DNA of 64,000 nucleotides from assembly GCF_000166135.1 (NCBI RefSeq), contig NC_014666.1:5332001-5396000 (forward strand). The letters run 5' to 3'. The stretch comes from Pseudofrankia inefficax. Lineage in GTDB: Bacteria; Actinomycetota; Actinomycetes; Frankiales; Frankiaceae. Positions 26,401 through 35,274 of this stretch are shown piece after piece. How positions within the stretch are numbered: position 1 is the first letter of the stretch; every line of letters begins with the position of its first letter. The notes under the pieces were generated by a model. That model worked only from the letters and a program-made list of their open reading frames with translations, did no database searches and was not told the DNA's origin. A program made the position numbers and the translations under genes.

Positions 26401-29400
26401 GCCCACGACCTCCTGGGACCGCCGGCCCTACTGGTTCCGCCCGAGCGCCGAGCCGCGGCCGGCCGTGGCCGACCGCCATCCGCTGCTCGGCACCCGGGTC
26501 GACCTGCCCGAGGGCGACCGGTACCTGTGGAGCGCCGAGGTCGGGACCAGCGACGCGCGCTGGCTCGCCGACCACACGGTCCACGGGGTTCCCGTGCTGC
26601 CGGGCGCGGCGCACGCCGAGCTCGCCCTGGCGGCGGCCACCGCGGTCCTCGGCTCGCCCGACGTCGTCGTCAGCGACCTGGAGATCCACCGGATCGTGCC
26701 GCTGGCCGACCACACGACGCTCACCGTCTCGCTGCGCGTGACCGACACGGGTGGCACGGTCGACGTCCACAGCAGGACGGCCGGGCCGGACCGCTGGGTC
26801 CGCTGCGCGACGGCGACGGTCGCGCTGGCCGGGACCGATCTCCCCCACGGTCCTGACGCGATGCTGGGCGACGGCGAGGGTGAGCCGCTCGACCTCTACG
26901 CGGCGTTCGACGCGGTCGGGCAGCACTACGGCCCCGCGTTCGTCGGCGTGACCGAGGCGCGGTTCGGCGGATCGGGCACCCGGGGTGTGGCCCGCGCCCG
27001 GGTGCGACTGCCCGACACGGCGACCGGGCATCCGCTGCTGCGCGTGCACCCGGCGCTGCTCGACGTGTGCCTCCAGACGCTCGCCGCGGCCGGCGCGGGC
27101 GTCCCGCAGGCGCAGGACGACCGCGCGGTCTACCTGCCGGTGGGCATCGGCCGGCTGCGCGTCGGCGCGGCCCAGCCCCGGGAGGGAACCTGTCACGCGA
27201 CGCTCGCGCCGCTCGGCGCGGACGCGACCGGCCTGGTCGGCGCGGTCCGCCTCGTCGGCGACGACGGCGCCGTCCTGCTGGAGGCCGACGAGATCTACCT
27301 GCGGCGGCTGCAGCGCGACGACGTGCCGGTCGCGCTGGAGTCCATGCTGTTCGAGGCCCGCTGGGAGCCGGCGGAACTCCCGGCGCCGACGGCCGGTACG
27401 GGTCGGCCCGAGGACATCGCGTGGGTCGTGGTGACGGCGGGGCCGCCGCCCTACAGCCTGATCGCCCAGCTGGAGGCCCGGCTGGAGGCAGCCGGGGGCT
27501 CCGTCGTCACCGTCGCGCTGGCTGACGGTCCGGCCCTCGCCACGGCGCTGGCCGGACAGGCGGCCCGCGGCGACGCCGGGGTGCTGTTCCTCGTCCCCGA
27601 TGAGCCCGCGCTGGTCGACGGGGACGACCCGGCCGCGCAGGTAGCAGCGGCGTCCGCGCTGGTCGCCGGGGCGGCCGCGCTGGCCCGCGCGGTGGTGGAG
27701 GCCTCGTCCGGGCGGACGCCACGCCTGTGGATCGTCACCCGGGGCGCGTCGGTGGCCGCCGACGGCGAGGCCGGTCGGCCGGGCCCGGCGTCGCTGCGCG
27801 GGCTGGTGCGGGTGCTCGCGTTCGAGCATCCGCTGCTGCGGGCGACGCTGGTCGACCTGGACCCGGCCCGCGACCCGCTGCCCGACCTGCTGGCCGAGCT
27901 GGCCGCCGGCACCCACGACGACGAGGTCGCCTGGCGGGGTGGCCGCCGGCTGGCGGCCCGGCTCGCCCGCGCCCAGCTCACGCAGGCTCGGGCGGGGCGG
28001 CCGACCCTCGTGCGTCCGGAGGCCTACCTGGTGACCGGCGGCCTCGGCGGACTCGGTCTCGCGCTGGCCGCCCGGCTGGCCGAGGGCGGCGCCGCCCGCC
28101 TCGTTCTCGGCGGCCGGCGCCAGCCGTCCCCCGAGGTCGAGGCGGCGCTCGGGCGGCTGCGGGCCGACGGGCGCACGGACGTCGTGGTCGTCACCGGCGA
28201 CATCGCGCGACCGGAAACGGCGGAGCGCCTCGTCGCCGCGGCGACCGCCGGTGGGATGCGGCTCGCTGGCGTCGCCCACGCGGCCGGGCTGCTGGTCGAC
28301 CAGACTGTTCTGGCCCTCGACCGCGACAGCCTGGAGCGGGTCTGGGCCCCCAAGGTCACCGGCACCTGGCTGCTGCACCGGGCGACCGAGCACCTCGACC
28401 CCGACTGGTGGCTGGTCTTCTCGTCCGCCGCCGGCCTGCTGGGCTCCCCTGGGCAGGCGTCCTACGCGGCGGCCAATGCCTGGCTGGACGGGTTCACCCG
28501 GTGGCGGCGCGCGACCGGACGGCCGGCGACGAGCATCCAGTGGGGCGCCTGGTCCCAGGTCGGCAAGGCCGCCGGGAACGCGAACCCGCTGCTGGAGCCG
28601 CTGTCGCCGGCCGCCGGCCTGGAGGCTCTGGAGGCCGTCCTCGCCTCCGGCCGGGACGTCACCGGCGTCACCCGGCTGTCGCCCACCCGCGCCGTCGCGC
28701 TGCTGCCCGAGATCACGGACGTCGCCTTCTTCGGCCCGCTGCTGGCCGAGCACGCCACCCAGGAAGACACGCCCGACGGCGCCGGCGAGGACCGCTGGCC
28801 CGGCGCGGCCGCCCTGCGCTCGTCGGACCCGGCAGCGGCCCGCGGCCTACTGGCGGCCAGGCTGCGCTCCCGGGTCGCCCAGATCATGGGCTTCCCGCCG
28901 GACCGGGCCGAGCTCGTCGACGCGGACGCCCCGCTGACCGGGCTCGGCCTCGACTCGCTGATGGCGGTCCGGCTGCGCAACGCGGTGGAGGCCGACTTCG
29001 ACGTCGTGCTGCCGGTGCGCCTGATGCTGCAGGGCGCGAGCCTGACCGACGTCGAACACCACCTCGCCGCCGAGCTGGGCCTGCCCGACCTCGGCACCGG
29101 CCGGGCCGACGCCGGCGCCGAGCGGGCGCCCGGCGCCCGTGGGTACATCCCGCCCCGCGACGCGACCGAACGGTGGCTGGTGCTCCTCTGGGAGGAGGCC
29201 CTGGGCCGCTCCCCCATCGGCGTGGCCGACGACCTGGCCGCCGCCGACCGAGACGGCGACTCGCCCGGCCGGGCCGGCCGGGCGGTCGCGGCCGCCGTGG
29301 CCGACCGGCTCGGGCCCACGGCCCCGCTGGACCAGGCGCCGCCGGACGCGGCCCGGCTGCTCGCGGCGGGCACCGTCGAGCGGATGGCGAACCTGCTGCG

Positions 29401-30265
29401 CGAACAGCTGGAGGGCAACGGCGGGAACCCGCTGCGCCTGCTGCGCGCCGCCGGACCCGACGAGGGCCGGGCGCCCGGCGGCGAGCGGCCGCTGTTCCTG
29501 TTCCACCCGGCCGGCGGGCCGACCAGCGTCTACCACGCGCTCGTCACGCGGCTGCCGGCCGGGCCGGCGGTGTACGGCCTCGAACGGCTCGACGACCTGC
29601 GGGACGTCGAGACCAAGGCGGACCGCTACCTGGAGATCCTCCGCGAGATCGACCCGCGGGGCCCCTACCGGCTGGGCGGCTGGTCGTTCGGCGGGGTGCT
29701 CGCCTACGAGGTCGCGCAGCGGCTGGTCGCGGCCGGGGCGACCGTCGAGGTCGTCGCCATGATCGACTCGATTCTCCCGCTGCCCGTCACCGGAGACGTC
29801 CGGGGGCTGGTGGTCGAGCGGTTCCGCCGGTTCGCCGCCTACGTGAGCGAGACCTACCGGGTCGACCTGCGCCTGCCCTACGAGGAGCTGGCCGCCCTGG
29901 ACGAGGACGCCCAGGTGGAGCGGCTCGGCCAGCTGCTCGCGTCCTCGGAGATCGGGATGACGCCGGGGGTGCTGGAGCACCAGCGCACCTCCTACGCGGA
30001 CGCGCGGATCGCCGAGCGTTACCAGCCACGCCCGTACGCCGGCCGGGTCGTGCTGTTCCGCGCGGCGTCCACCCACCAGGTGACGGCCACGCTGGACCCG
30101 CGCTACGGGCGCACCGACGCGGCGCTGGGCTGGGACGCCCTCTGCCCGGACCTGGACGTCGTCGTGGTCCCCGGCGACCACACCTCGGTCATCGACCCCC
30201 CTGCTGTGGACCTCATCGCCGGCCACCTAGGCCGGCTCCTGACCGGCGACCGGCCGGCCGGCTAA
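23444..30265 (+). CDS. Type I polyketide synthase: ACP-KS-AT-DH-KR-ACP-(degenerate carrier)-TE
   Basis: A 2273-residue single-module PKS. Loading ACP with Ser44 (GLASRA, like the Pks13 N-terminal ACP); KS with Cys273 (DTACSSSL), His408 ([12 protein letters not shown]) and His450 (NLGH); AT with Ser737 (GFSMGE) and His841 (GGAHS); DH with His1044 ([11 protein letters not shown]) and Asp1207 (HPALLD); KR with GGLGGLG, Ser1661 and Tyr1674; ACP with Ser1838 (LGLDSL); then a carrier-like stretch with an altered core (DGDSPG near 1940); TE with Ser2081 (GWSFGG) and His2246 (GDHTS). No enoylreductase. Predicted product: a FAAL-supplied fatty acyl chain extended once, reduced and dehydrated, then released by the TE. 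The extender unit is uncertain because both AT motifs are atypical. Overlaps the FAAL gene (ATGA). Confidence 0.94.
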   Translation: MTRRPGPTEPELRAWLTREVARLVGTRAESIDPFQPLGELGLASRAAVALAGDLEDLLDMTLPATLVWENPTIAAIAARLAALGSEREDGDVPRVAAVPSGEPVAIVGMGCRLPGGSADPEAFWAFLTAGGDGVRAVPAGRWEHFVAQGSPSAAELAGLGRFGGFLDDVAGFDPGFFGIAPREAELMDPQHRLLLEVVWEALENAGITPDSLRGTPTGVFVGLSLLEYGHLTAADLTRIEAHTSTGAAMSLAANRISYTLDLRGPSIAMDTACSSSLVAVHTACASLRSGESATAIAGGVNLLLAPAVSAAFASAGLLAPDGHCKAFAASADGIVRGEGAGVVVLKRLSDARRDGDRIWAVIRGSAVNSDGRSNGITAPNPRAQEAVLRAAYQAAGVDPAEVDYVEAHGTGTPLGDPIEATALGAVVGAGAGRKADRPLLIGSVKTNLGHLEAAAGITGLIKVALGLTHGVIPASLHFDAPSPHIRFDEAGLRVVTEPHPWPRVAGRPARAGVSGFGFGGTNAHVVLEEWPAGGPSVAEAPTPDDRAADAARTLLLSGADPARIRRQAARLAGWLDEPAGRIARPADVAAVLARRHSYDAPVSAAVVGRTRGELADVLSALAGEADHPAVVAPAPTARRRARADGPGTVWIFSGQGSQWAGMGRRLLATEPDFAAAVDWVEPVLARHTGRSLRAALTGATPFEGLEAIQVVLFGTQVALARLWRSRGLEPAAVLGFSMGEVSAAVVSGALDLDSAARVMATRARLLTSLERDGRGELAMVELTDAEWDALAPDYPDVAVSVYTSPTQRAVGGDPDQLRALCARVEAMGHAVFPMSIPGGAHSRAVDVLLPELTSELSDIAGRQPAVAFYGTTLDDPRARPAFDADYWAANARRPVRFAHALAAAGADGHDTFLEVSPHPIGARAVRQTLGAGRVTVAGTLRRGTDDQVTFRANLARLALAGGDAGARAALDRETGGPGPARRAPEPPTTSWDRRPYWFRPSAEPRPAVADRHPLLGTRVDLPEGDRYLWSAEVGTSDARWLADHTVHGVPVLPGAAHAELALAAATAVLGSPDVVVSDLEIHRIVPLADHTTLTVSLRVTDTGGTVDVHSRTAGPDRWVRCATATVALAGTDLPHGPDAMLGDGEGEPLDLYAAFDAVGQHYGPAFVGVTEARFGGSGTRGVARARVRLPDTATGHPLLRVHPALLDVCLQTLAAAGAGVPQAQDDRAVYLPVGIGRLRVGAAQPREGTCHATLAPLGADATGLVGAVRLVGDDGAVLLEADEIYLRRLQRDDVPVALESMLFEARWEPAELPAPTAGTGRPEDIAWVVVTAGPPPYSLIAQLEARLEAAGGSVVTVALADGPALATALAGQAARGDAGVLFLVPDEPALVDGDDPAAQVAAASALVAGAAALARAVVEASSGRTPRLWIVTRGASVAADGEAGRPGPASLRGLVRVLAFEHPLLRATLVDLDPARDPLPDLLAELAAGTHDDEVAWRGGRRLAARLARAQLTQARAGRPTLVRPEAYLVTGGLGGLGLALAARLAEGGAARLVLGGRRQPSPEVEAALGRLRADGRTDVVVVTGDIARPETAERLVAAATAGGMRLAGVAHAAGLLVDQTVLALDRDSLERVWAPKVTGTWLLHRATEHLDPDWWLVFSSAAGLLGSPGQASYAAANAWLDGFTRWRRATGRPATSIQWGAWSQVGKAAGNANPLLEPLSPAAGLEALEAVLASGRDVTGVTRLSPTRAVALLPEITDVAFFGPLLAEHATQEDTPDGAGEDRWPGAAALRSSDPAAARGLLAARLRSRVAQIMGFPPDRAELVDADAPLTGLGLDSLMAVRLRNAVEADFDVVLPVRLMLQGASLTDVEHHLAAELGLPDLGTGRADAGAERAPGARGYIPPRDATERWLVLLWEEALGRSPIGVADDLAAADRDGDSPGRAGRAVAAAVADRLGPTAPLDQAPPDAARLLAAGTVERMANLLREQLEGNGGNPLRLLRAAGPDEGRAPGGERPLFLFHPAGGPTSVYHALVTRLPAGPAVYGLERLDDLRDVETKADRYLEILREIDPRGPYRLGGWSFGGVLAYEVAQRLVAAGATVEVVAMIDSILPLPVTGDVRGLVVERFRRFAAYVSETYRVDLRLPYEELAALDEDAQVERLGQLLASSEIGMTPGVLEHQRTSYADARIAERYQPRPYAGRVVLFRAASTHQVTATLDPRYGRTDAALGWDALCPDLDVVVVPGDHTSVIDPPAVDLIAGHLGRLLTGDRPAG

Positions 30266-30283
30266 CGGACGGAGAGACTGGAC

Positions 30284-31453
30284 ATGCCCGCACAGTTATC
30301 GACGCGGCGGCGCCGGTGGATCGCGGTGGCCGCGGCGGTGGTCGCGGTCGCGATCCCGCTCGGGCTGGCCGGCGCCCTGCCGGCCGCCGGATCAGCCGCC
30401 GCGCCGTCCGCCACCGGGGCACCGGTCGCCCCGGTGGCCCAGGTCAACCAGAGCGTGAACGGCGGCGACAACCCCAAGACGGGGACGGTGCCCGACACGG
30501 CGACGCTCGGCGTACCCAACCCGGGGACCGTGCCCGTGGTCGGCCTCGCCACCGCGAAGGCCGCCGACGGTGCCCGGGTCCTCTACGAGACCCGCGTCGA
30601 CGCCCGCACGGTCGACCTCATGGTCAGCTCGCCGGCCCTGGGCGGCGCCGCCCCGGTCCGGCTGATGCTCCCGCCGAACTGGTCCGGGGACCCGACGGCC
30701 ACGTTCCCGGCGCTGTACCTGATCCACGGGTGCTGCGAGAAGGCCGACTACCAGTCGTGGTCGCTCTACACGGACGTCGAGGCCGCCACCGCGGACAAGA
30801 ACGTCCTCGTCGTCATGCCCAGTGACGGCTCGGCCGGCTTCGGCACCAACTGGTGGAACTTCGGCGTGCCGAACAAGGGCTGGGGCTACGACACCTTCCT
30901 CGCGACCGAGGTGCCGCAGATCCTGCGCGCCGGGTACCGGGCCTCCGGGCGGGCCGCGATCGCGGGCGTGTCGATCGGCGCCTACGCGGCCGTCGCGCTC
31001 GCCGCCCTGCACCCGGGTGAGTACGGGGCGGCCGCCTCCTTCAGCGGCCTGCTCGACACCCAGACGCCGGTGGTGAGCACCGAGATCGCGGCGATCCTCG
31101 TGCGGGAGAGCCAGAACCCGCTGGCCATGTGGGGCGACCCGGTGCTGCTGGGGCTGCAGTGGCTCTTCACGAACCCGACGGCCCTGCTCGGGCGCCTGAA
31201 GGGCGTCGGGCTGTTCGTCTCCTCGGGGAACGGCAACCCCGGCCCGCTGGACCCGGCGAACACGCAGAGCAGCCTGCTGGACACGATCACGCTGGCCAAC
31301 AGCACGACGTTCGTCACCCTGGCCCGGCTGTCCGGGCTGAACCCGACCGTTGACTTCTATGGAGCGGGCACCCATTCATGGCCGTACTGGAATCGCGAGC
31401 TCGCCCGGGCGTGGCCGGTGCTGGCGGCCGGGCTGGGACTGCCGGCGAGCTGA
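30284..31453 (+). CDS. Secreted antigen 85 (mycolyltransferase)-like esterase
   Basis: A 389-residue exported alpha/beta hydrolase. An Arg-rich start and a hydrophobic stretch (WIAVAAAVVAVAIPLGLAG) form the signal peptide, followed by an Ala/Pro linker. The core follows the Ag85/esterase-D pattern: FPALYLIHGCCEKADYQSW, the nucleophile elbow GVSIGA (Ser230) and the C-terminal catalytic histidine in GTHSWPYWNREL (His364), which closely matches GTHSWEYW of mycolyltransferases. It lies 18 bases after the PKS stop with GGAG before the ATG. It could transfer the PKS-made acyl chain to a sugar or lipid acceptor outside the membrane, or hydrolyse it. True mycolic acids are not implied. Confidence 0.85.
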   Translation: MPAQLSTRRRRWIAVAAAVVAVAIPLGLAGALPAAGSAAAPSATGAPVAPVAQVNQSVNGGDNPKTGTVPDTATLGVPNPGTVPVVGLATAKAADGARVLYETRVDARTVDLMVSSPALGGAAPVRLMLPPNWSGDPTATFPALYLIHGCCEKADYQSWSLYTDVEAATADKNVLVVMPSDGSAGFGTNWWNFGVPNKGWGYDTFLATEVPQILRAGYRASGRAAIAGVSIGAYAAVALAALHPGEYGAAASFSGLLDTQTPVVSTEIAAILVRESQNPLAMWGDPVLLGLQWLFTNPTALLGRLKGVGLFVSSGNGNPGPLDPANTQSSLLDTITLANSTTFVTLARLSGLNPTVDFYGAGTHSWPYWNRELARAWPVLAAGLGLPAS

Positions 31454-33024
31454 CCGTCGGACCGGGCCGCCCGAGGCGACCTCGGGCGGTCCGGCGGACC
31501 GGGCTGCTGCTCACGGTCGCGCTCGCGGCGTTCGTCACGGCGCTCGACAACACCGTCGTGAACGTCGCGCTGCCGTCGATCGAGCGCGACCTGACGCTGT
31601 CGACGACCGGCCTGGAATGGGTCGCGACCGCCTACATCCTGACCTTCTCCAGCCTGCTGCTGGCCGGCGGCCGGCTCGCCGACCTGTTCGGGCGCCGCCG
31701 CGTCCTGCTGCTCGGCCTGGTGATCTTCGCCGTCGGGTCGGTGCTGTGCGGCCACGCCTCCTCGGGCACCGAGCTGATCGCCGCCCGGGCCGCGCAGGGC
31801 GCGGGCGGTGCGGCGGTGCTCCCGGCGACGCTGGCGATCCTGACCGCCGATCTGGACGGGCGCGACCGTGACCTGGGCGCCGGGGTGCTGACCGCGGCGA
31901 TCGCGGCGGCCCTCGCGCTCGGGCCGGCGGTCGGCGGCGCGATCAGCCAGTACGCGCACTGGAGCTGGGTCTTCTACGTCAACGTCCCGGTCTGCGCGGT
32001 GACGATGGCGCTGGCCTGCTGGGCCGTCCCGCCGAGCCGCCGCCAGGGCGGCCGGCGGGCGAGCCTCGACATCCTGGGGCTCGCGACCTCCGGCCTCGCG
32101 CTGCTCGCGCTCACCTGGGCCCTGGTCGAGAGCAACGACCGGGGGTTCACCTCGCCGTCGATCATCTACGCCTTCGCGCTGGCCGGGGTGGCTGGCTGGG
32201 CGTTCGTCGCGGTCGAGACCACCGGGACCGACCCGATGCTCGACCTGGCGCTGTTCCGGTCGCCGGCCTTCTCCGGCGGCACGGCGGCCCAGATGCTGTG
32301 GGGGCTCGGGGTCAACGGCGTCTTCCTGTTCACGTCGCTGTACCTGCAGAGCATCCTCGGCTTCAGCCCGGTCGGGGCCGGCCTCGCGTTCGTGCCGCTG
32401 GCCGTCGCGCTGGTCCTGGCCGTGCCGGCGACCGGACGCCTGGTCGCCGCGTGCGGCGCGCGGTTCACGGTCGCGGCGGGACTCGGGGCTGTCGCCGCCG
32501 GTCTGTACCTGACCGCGCAGGTGGGGCCCGGCGCCTCCTACCTCGACCTGCTGCCCGGCCTGCTGATCATCGGCGCCGGCTCGGCCCTGACGACCCCGCT
32601 GACGTCGGTCCTGCTCGGCGACGTCGACCCGGCCGGGGCCGGGATGGCGTCGGCCGTCCTCAGCACGGCCCGGGAGGTCTCCGGGGTGCTCGGGGTGTCG
32701 GTGACCGGGGCGATCCTGCTCGCCAGGCAACGGGCGGTCGTCGCCGCGGGCGGCAGCGCGGTCGACGGCTTCGTCGCCGGCTACTCCCGCGGGCTGAAGG
32801 TCTCGGCCGGGCTCGTCGCGCTGGGCGCGCTCATCAGCCTGGCCACCCTGGGCCCGGCCGGGCGCGCCCGGCGCGCGCCAGGCCGCCACCGCCGGCCCCG
32901 GCCACACCCGGCCAGCTCAAGGCCACACCCGGCCAGCTCAAGGCCGCGGCCGGCCAGCTCAGGGCGACGGCCGGCCAGCTCAGGGCCCGGACCAGCCAGA
33001 TCAGGGCCTCGCCAGGCGACGTGA
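31378..33024 (+). CDS. DHA2-family (EmrB/QacA) MFS exporter
   Basis: About 548 residues with 14 predicted membrane helices, starting at TGLLLTVALAAFVTALDNTVVNVALPSI, the signature of 14-helix drug:proton antiporters. The loop 2-3 motif is GRLADLFGRRRVLLLG. The helix-5 region is not a perfect motif C. The frame opens inside the 3' end of the esterase gene; ATG 31378 or GTG 31411 are the possible starts, so the two genes overlap by 43-76 bases. The last 45 residues are a Pro/Ser/Arg tail made of 7-residue repeats. Being last in the FAAL-PKS run, it may export the product. Confidence 0.88.
   Translation: MAVLESRARPGVAGAGGRAGTAGELTVGPGRPRRPRAVRRTGLLLTVALAAFVTALDNTVVNVALPSIERDLTLSTTGLEWVATAYILTFSSLLLAGGRLADLFGRRRVLLLGLVIFAVGSVLCGHASSGTELIAARAAQGAGGAAVLPATLAILTADLDGRDRDLGAGVLTAAIAAALALGPAVGGAISQYAHWSWVFYVNVPVCAVTMALACWAVPPSRRQGGRRASLDILGLATSGLALLALTWALVESNDRGFTSPSIIYAFALAGVAGWAFVAVETTGTDPMLDLALFRSPAFSGGTAAQMLWGLGVNGVFLFTSLYLQSILGFSPVGAGLAFVPLAVALVLAVPATGRLVAACGARFTVAAGLGAVAAGLYLTAQVGPGASYLDLLPGLLIIGAGSALTTPLTSVLLGDVDPAGAGMASAVLSTAREVSGVLGVSVTGAILLARQRAVVAAGGSAVDGFVAGYSRGLKVSAGLVALGALISLATLGPAGRARRAPGRHRRPRPHPASSRPHPASSRPRPASSGRRPASSGPGPARSGPRQAT
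32901..33005 (+). repeat. Five tandem 21-bp repeats at the 3' end of the MFS gene
   Basis: Units at 32901, 32922, 32943, 32964 and 32985 follow the plan GCC-N6-GGCCAGCTCARG. The first two are identical and the others differ at a few positions. Being a multiple of three, they add one 7-residue PASSRPx unit each to the cytoplasmic tail without breaking the frame. Confidence 0.85.
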
Positions 33025-33216
33025 ACCCTCCTGGGCGAGCGACCGGCCGCGGCGCCCCTTCGACCCGGTCGGAATCCGGGGCGCAATTGTCCTGCCGGTG
33101 CTCCAGGGGAGTGCCGCCGGGCACCTCCTCGGCGCGCCCGGCTGGTTTTCGCCCGAAGTCGAGGCGAGCATCGGCGACGCCTGTGGCGTTACATTCAGAC
33201 TTGTCCGTTATGTGTG

Positions 33217-33230
33217 TGTGACGGGTCACA
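33217..33230. promoter_or_regulatory. Palindrome upstream of the PucR gene
   Basis: TGTGAC and GTCACA pair around GG, about 95 bases upstream of the regulator start. The half-sites resemble CRP sites, but the spacing (TGTGA-N4-TCACA) is two bases short of the N6 CRP consensus, so an unknown regulator or PucR itself is as likely. The rest of the 33025-33324 gap shows no gene. Confidence 0.3.
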
Positions 33231-33324
33231 GGGAACCACGGCCGTGGCGGCGGGTGGACGCGACCGACTGGCTGGAATTCCCAGTACACGGATGTCGCCC
33301 GCTCACTGACGAGGAGCCCTTGTG

Positions 33325-34599
33325 ATGGCCACCAACAACGCTCGCAACATTCTGGACGGCATCTCAATAGACCAGCGACTGTCCACCGCCAGGGCCGAGC
33401 TCAGCCGCATTATCGTCGACCGCCTGACCGAGGAGATCCCGGTTTACGGGACGCTGCCGGCCGAGGAGTTACGCGGCGAGATCACCCGCATCACCGCCGC
33501 GAACATCGGAACATTCATCGACATGGCCCGCGACCCCGAGGCGCCGTCGGCCCGCCAGGTCGAGCTCATCAGGGAGTCGGCCTCACGCCGGGCGGAGGAG
33601 GGCGTCCCCCTCGAGGCGATCCTGAGCGCGTATTTCCTGGGAACCGAGATCTGCGCCGAGCGCATCCTGGCCGACACCAGTCCCACCGATCTCGCCGAGG
33701 TGGCGGCGCTGCATCATCGGCTGCTGCGCTACCTGCGCATGACCACGACTGTCATCGCGAACGTCTACCTGTCCGAACGGCAGGCCACGTCCGGAAAGAA
33801 CGACCGCGACAGCCGCGCCGCGATGCTTTCCGCCCTGCTGAACGAGTCCCCCGAGATGGCCGAGACGGCCGCGCGGGCCGGCATCGCCCTGCCCGCCTGC
33901 TACCTCGCGATGAGCATCGCCGTGTCCAGGCACCCGGACGAGCAGGCCGCGGGAACCGACCCGGCGATCGCCGGCCGGCGCAAGATCCGCCGCATCCGCG
34001 CCGCGATCGAGCGCCACGCGTCGCCCAGCGCGCTGTCCAGCCTCTCCGGCGACCAGGGCATCGTGCTGGTTCCCTCGTCCACCGCGGCGGCCGACCTGAG
34101 CGCCGCCGACTGGCGCCAGATGTCCGAGCTGGTCGAGCGGCTGCGCGACGCGGCCGGCGCCGACATCATCGCCGGGCTCGCCGCGGCCGAGCCGGACTGC
34201 GTGGCCGCGGCCGCCAGGCTCGCCGCCGAGATCCGCCAGGTCGCCGAGACCTCCGGCCGCCCGCCCGGCGCCTACCGGCTGGTCGACGTGCTCGTCGAGT
34301 ACCAGCTGACCCGGCCGGGCCCCGCCCGCGACCACCTCGCCGACCTGCTCCGGCCGATCCGGGACCGGCCCGACCTGCTGACCACCCTGCGCACCTACCT
34401 CGCCTGCGACCTCGACCGCAGGAAGACCGCGACCCGGCTGCGCATCCACCCGAACACGGTCGACTACCGGCTGACGAAGGCGGCGACCCTGACCGGTCTC
34501 GACCCGACCCGGGGCACCCACCTCCCGACCATCCACGCCGCGATCGCGGCCCACGACGCCCGCGGCGCGCACCCGCACGTCCAGACCGCGGCCGGCTAG
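33325..34599 (+). CDS. PucR-family (PucR/CdaR C-terminal HTH) regulator
   Basis: A 424-residue regulator. The N-terminal half is helical and sensor-like (LTEEIPVYGTLPAEELRGEITRI). The C-terminal HTH of the PucR group is clear: LLTTLRTYLACDLDRRKTATRLRIHPNTVDYRLTKAATLTGLDP, in which the classic HPNTVxYRL is intact. Family members control purine and allantoin use or related nitrogen pathways. The downstream neighbours, an AllA-like lyase and an acetamidase/formamidase, fit that. The ATG at 33325 (or GTG 33322) follows GAGGAG. Its stop overlaps the convergent AllA-like stop by four bases. Confidence 0.88.
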   Translation: MATNNARNILDGISIDQRLSTARAELSRIIVDRLTEEIPVYGTLPAEELRGEITRITAANIGTFIDMARDPEAPSARQVELIRESASRRAEEGVPLEAILSAYFLGTEICAERILADTSPTDLAEVAALHHRLLRYLRMTTTVIANVYLSERQATSGKNDRDSRAAMLSALLNESPEMAETAARAGIALPACYLAMSIAVSRHPDEQAAGTDPAIAGRRKIRRIRAAIERHASPSALSSLSGDQGIVLVPSSTAAADLSAADWRQMSELVERLRDAAGADIIAGLAAAEPDCVAAAARLAAEIRQVAETSGRPPGAYRLVDVLVEYQLTRPGPARDHLADLLRPIRDRPDLLTTLRTYLACDLDRRKTATRLRIHPNTVDYRLTKAATLTGLDPTRGTHLPTIHAAIAAHDARGAHPHVQTAAG

Positions 34600-35093
34600 C
34601 CCCGGTCGAACCAGCATTCGACGCCGAGGCGGACGTCGAGCTGGCTCGTGTCGTGGTCGGCCGCGTTGGTGTCGGTCAGCTCCAGGTTGAAGAACGCCAT
34701 CCGCGGCCCGTCGAAGAACGGCCCGGCATGCCACGTCCCCCGGTGCAGGAGGACCGCGACGTCCCCCGGGATCTCGAACGCGACGATCTCGTCGAGCGCG
34801 GGCGCCACCTCGGCCGGGCCTTCCCCACGGGCCACCGCCATCCACCACGCACCGCCGCCGACCGCGGCCAGCACCTGGGTCACCTGGCGGTGCCGGGTGA
34901 TGCGCGTGAAGGTCGTGCGGCCGTGGGTCAGCTCCATGACGTAGAAACGCGGCGTCCCCCGCGACAGGTCGAGCGCGGCCTCGGCGGCCGTCGTCCTGGT
35001 GCTGTCCGGCTGGGCGGCGAGCACCTGCCCGTACGGAGCGAAGGCGTTCTCGGTGATCGGCACCGTCGCGACGGCATGCCTGGTAAGAGCCAC
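34596..35093 (-). CDS. Ureidoglycolate lyase-like protein (AllA family)
   Basis: A 165-residue cupin-like protein close to the family's usual length. FTRITRHRQVTQVLAAVGGGAWWMAVARG and EIVAFEIPGDVAVLLHRGTWHAGPFF match the AllA pattern, including the RGTWH metal/substrate motif. AllA splits ureidoglycolate to glyoxylate and urea, the last step of allantoin breakdown. I chose the GTG at 35093 as giving the normal N-terminus. It is divergent from the acetamidase gene across 181 bases and convergent with pucR, suggesting a small nitrogen-scavenging locus. Confidence 0.75.
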   Translation of the reverse strand: MALTRHAVATVPITENAFAPYGQVLAAQPDSTRTTAAEAALDLSRGTPRFYVMELTHGRTTFTRITRHRQVTQVLAAVGGGAWWMAVARGEGPAEVAPALDEIVAFEIPGDVAVLLHRGTWHAGPFFDGPRMAFFNLELTDTNAADHDTSQLDVRLGVECWFDRG

Positions 35094-35274
35094 GGGTCCA
35101 TCCTGCGGTGCCGCGCCCGTCCTCCACCACGTCCCGCGGGGCCGGTCCACGCGGAACCGCCTGTCCGAGGCCGCCAAGGGCCCACGGGCCCGCCGCGCCC
35201 GCCGCGCCCGCCGGGGAGAAACACGGGCGAAACGACCAGGCCCTAGCCTCGACGCGGCCGGGGAGGTGCCCACG

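Noticed and set aside
25616-28753. A very long minus-strand open frame (over 1000 codons) opposite the PKS
   Set aside because: It is rich in Arg, Gly, Ala and Pro with no family-like motif, while the plus strand has continuous PKS catalytic motifs. High GC at third positions opens antisense frames.
21579-31453. A genuine mycolic acid biosynthesis locus
   Set aside because: The FAAL, PKS and Ag85-like genes suggest it, but the PKS has DH and KR domains that Pks13 lacks, and the accD4- and Rv3802-type neighbours are absent. Only analogy is supported.
33217-33230. A CRP site upstream of pucR
   Set aside because: The half-sites match, but the spacer is four rather than six bases, so it is listed only as an unassigned palindrome.
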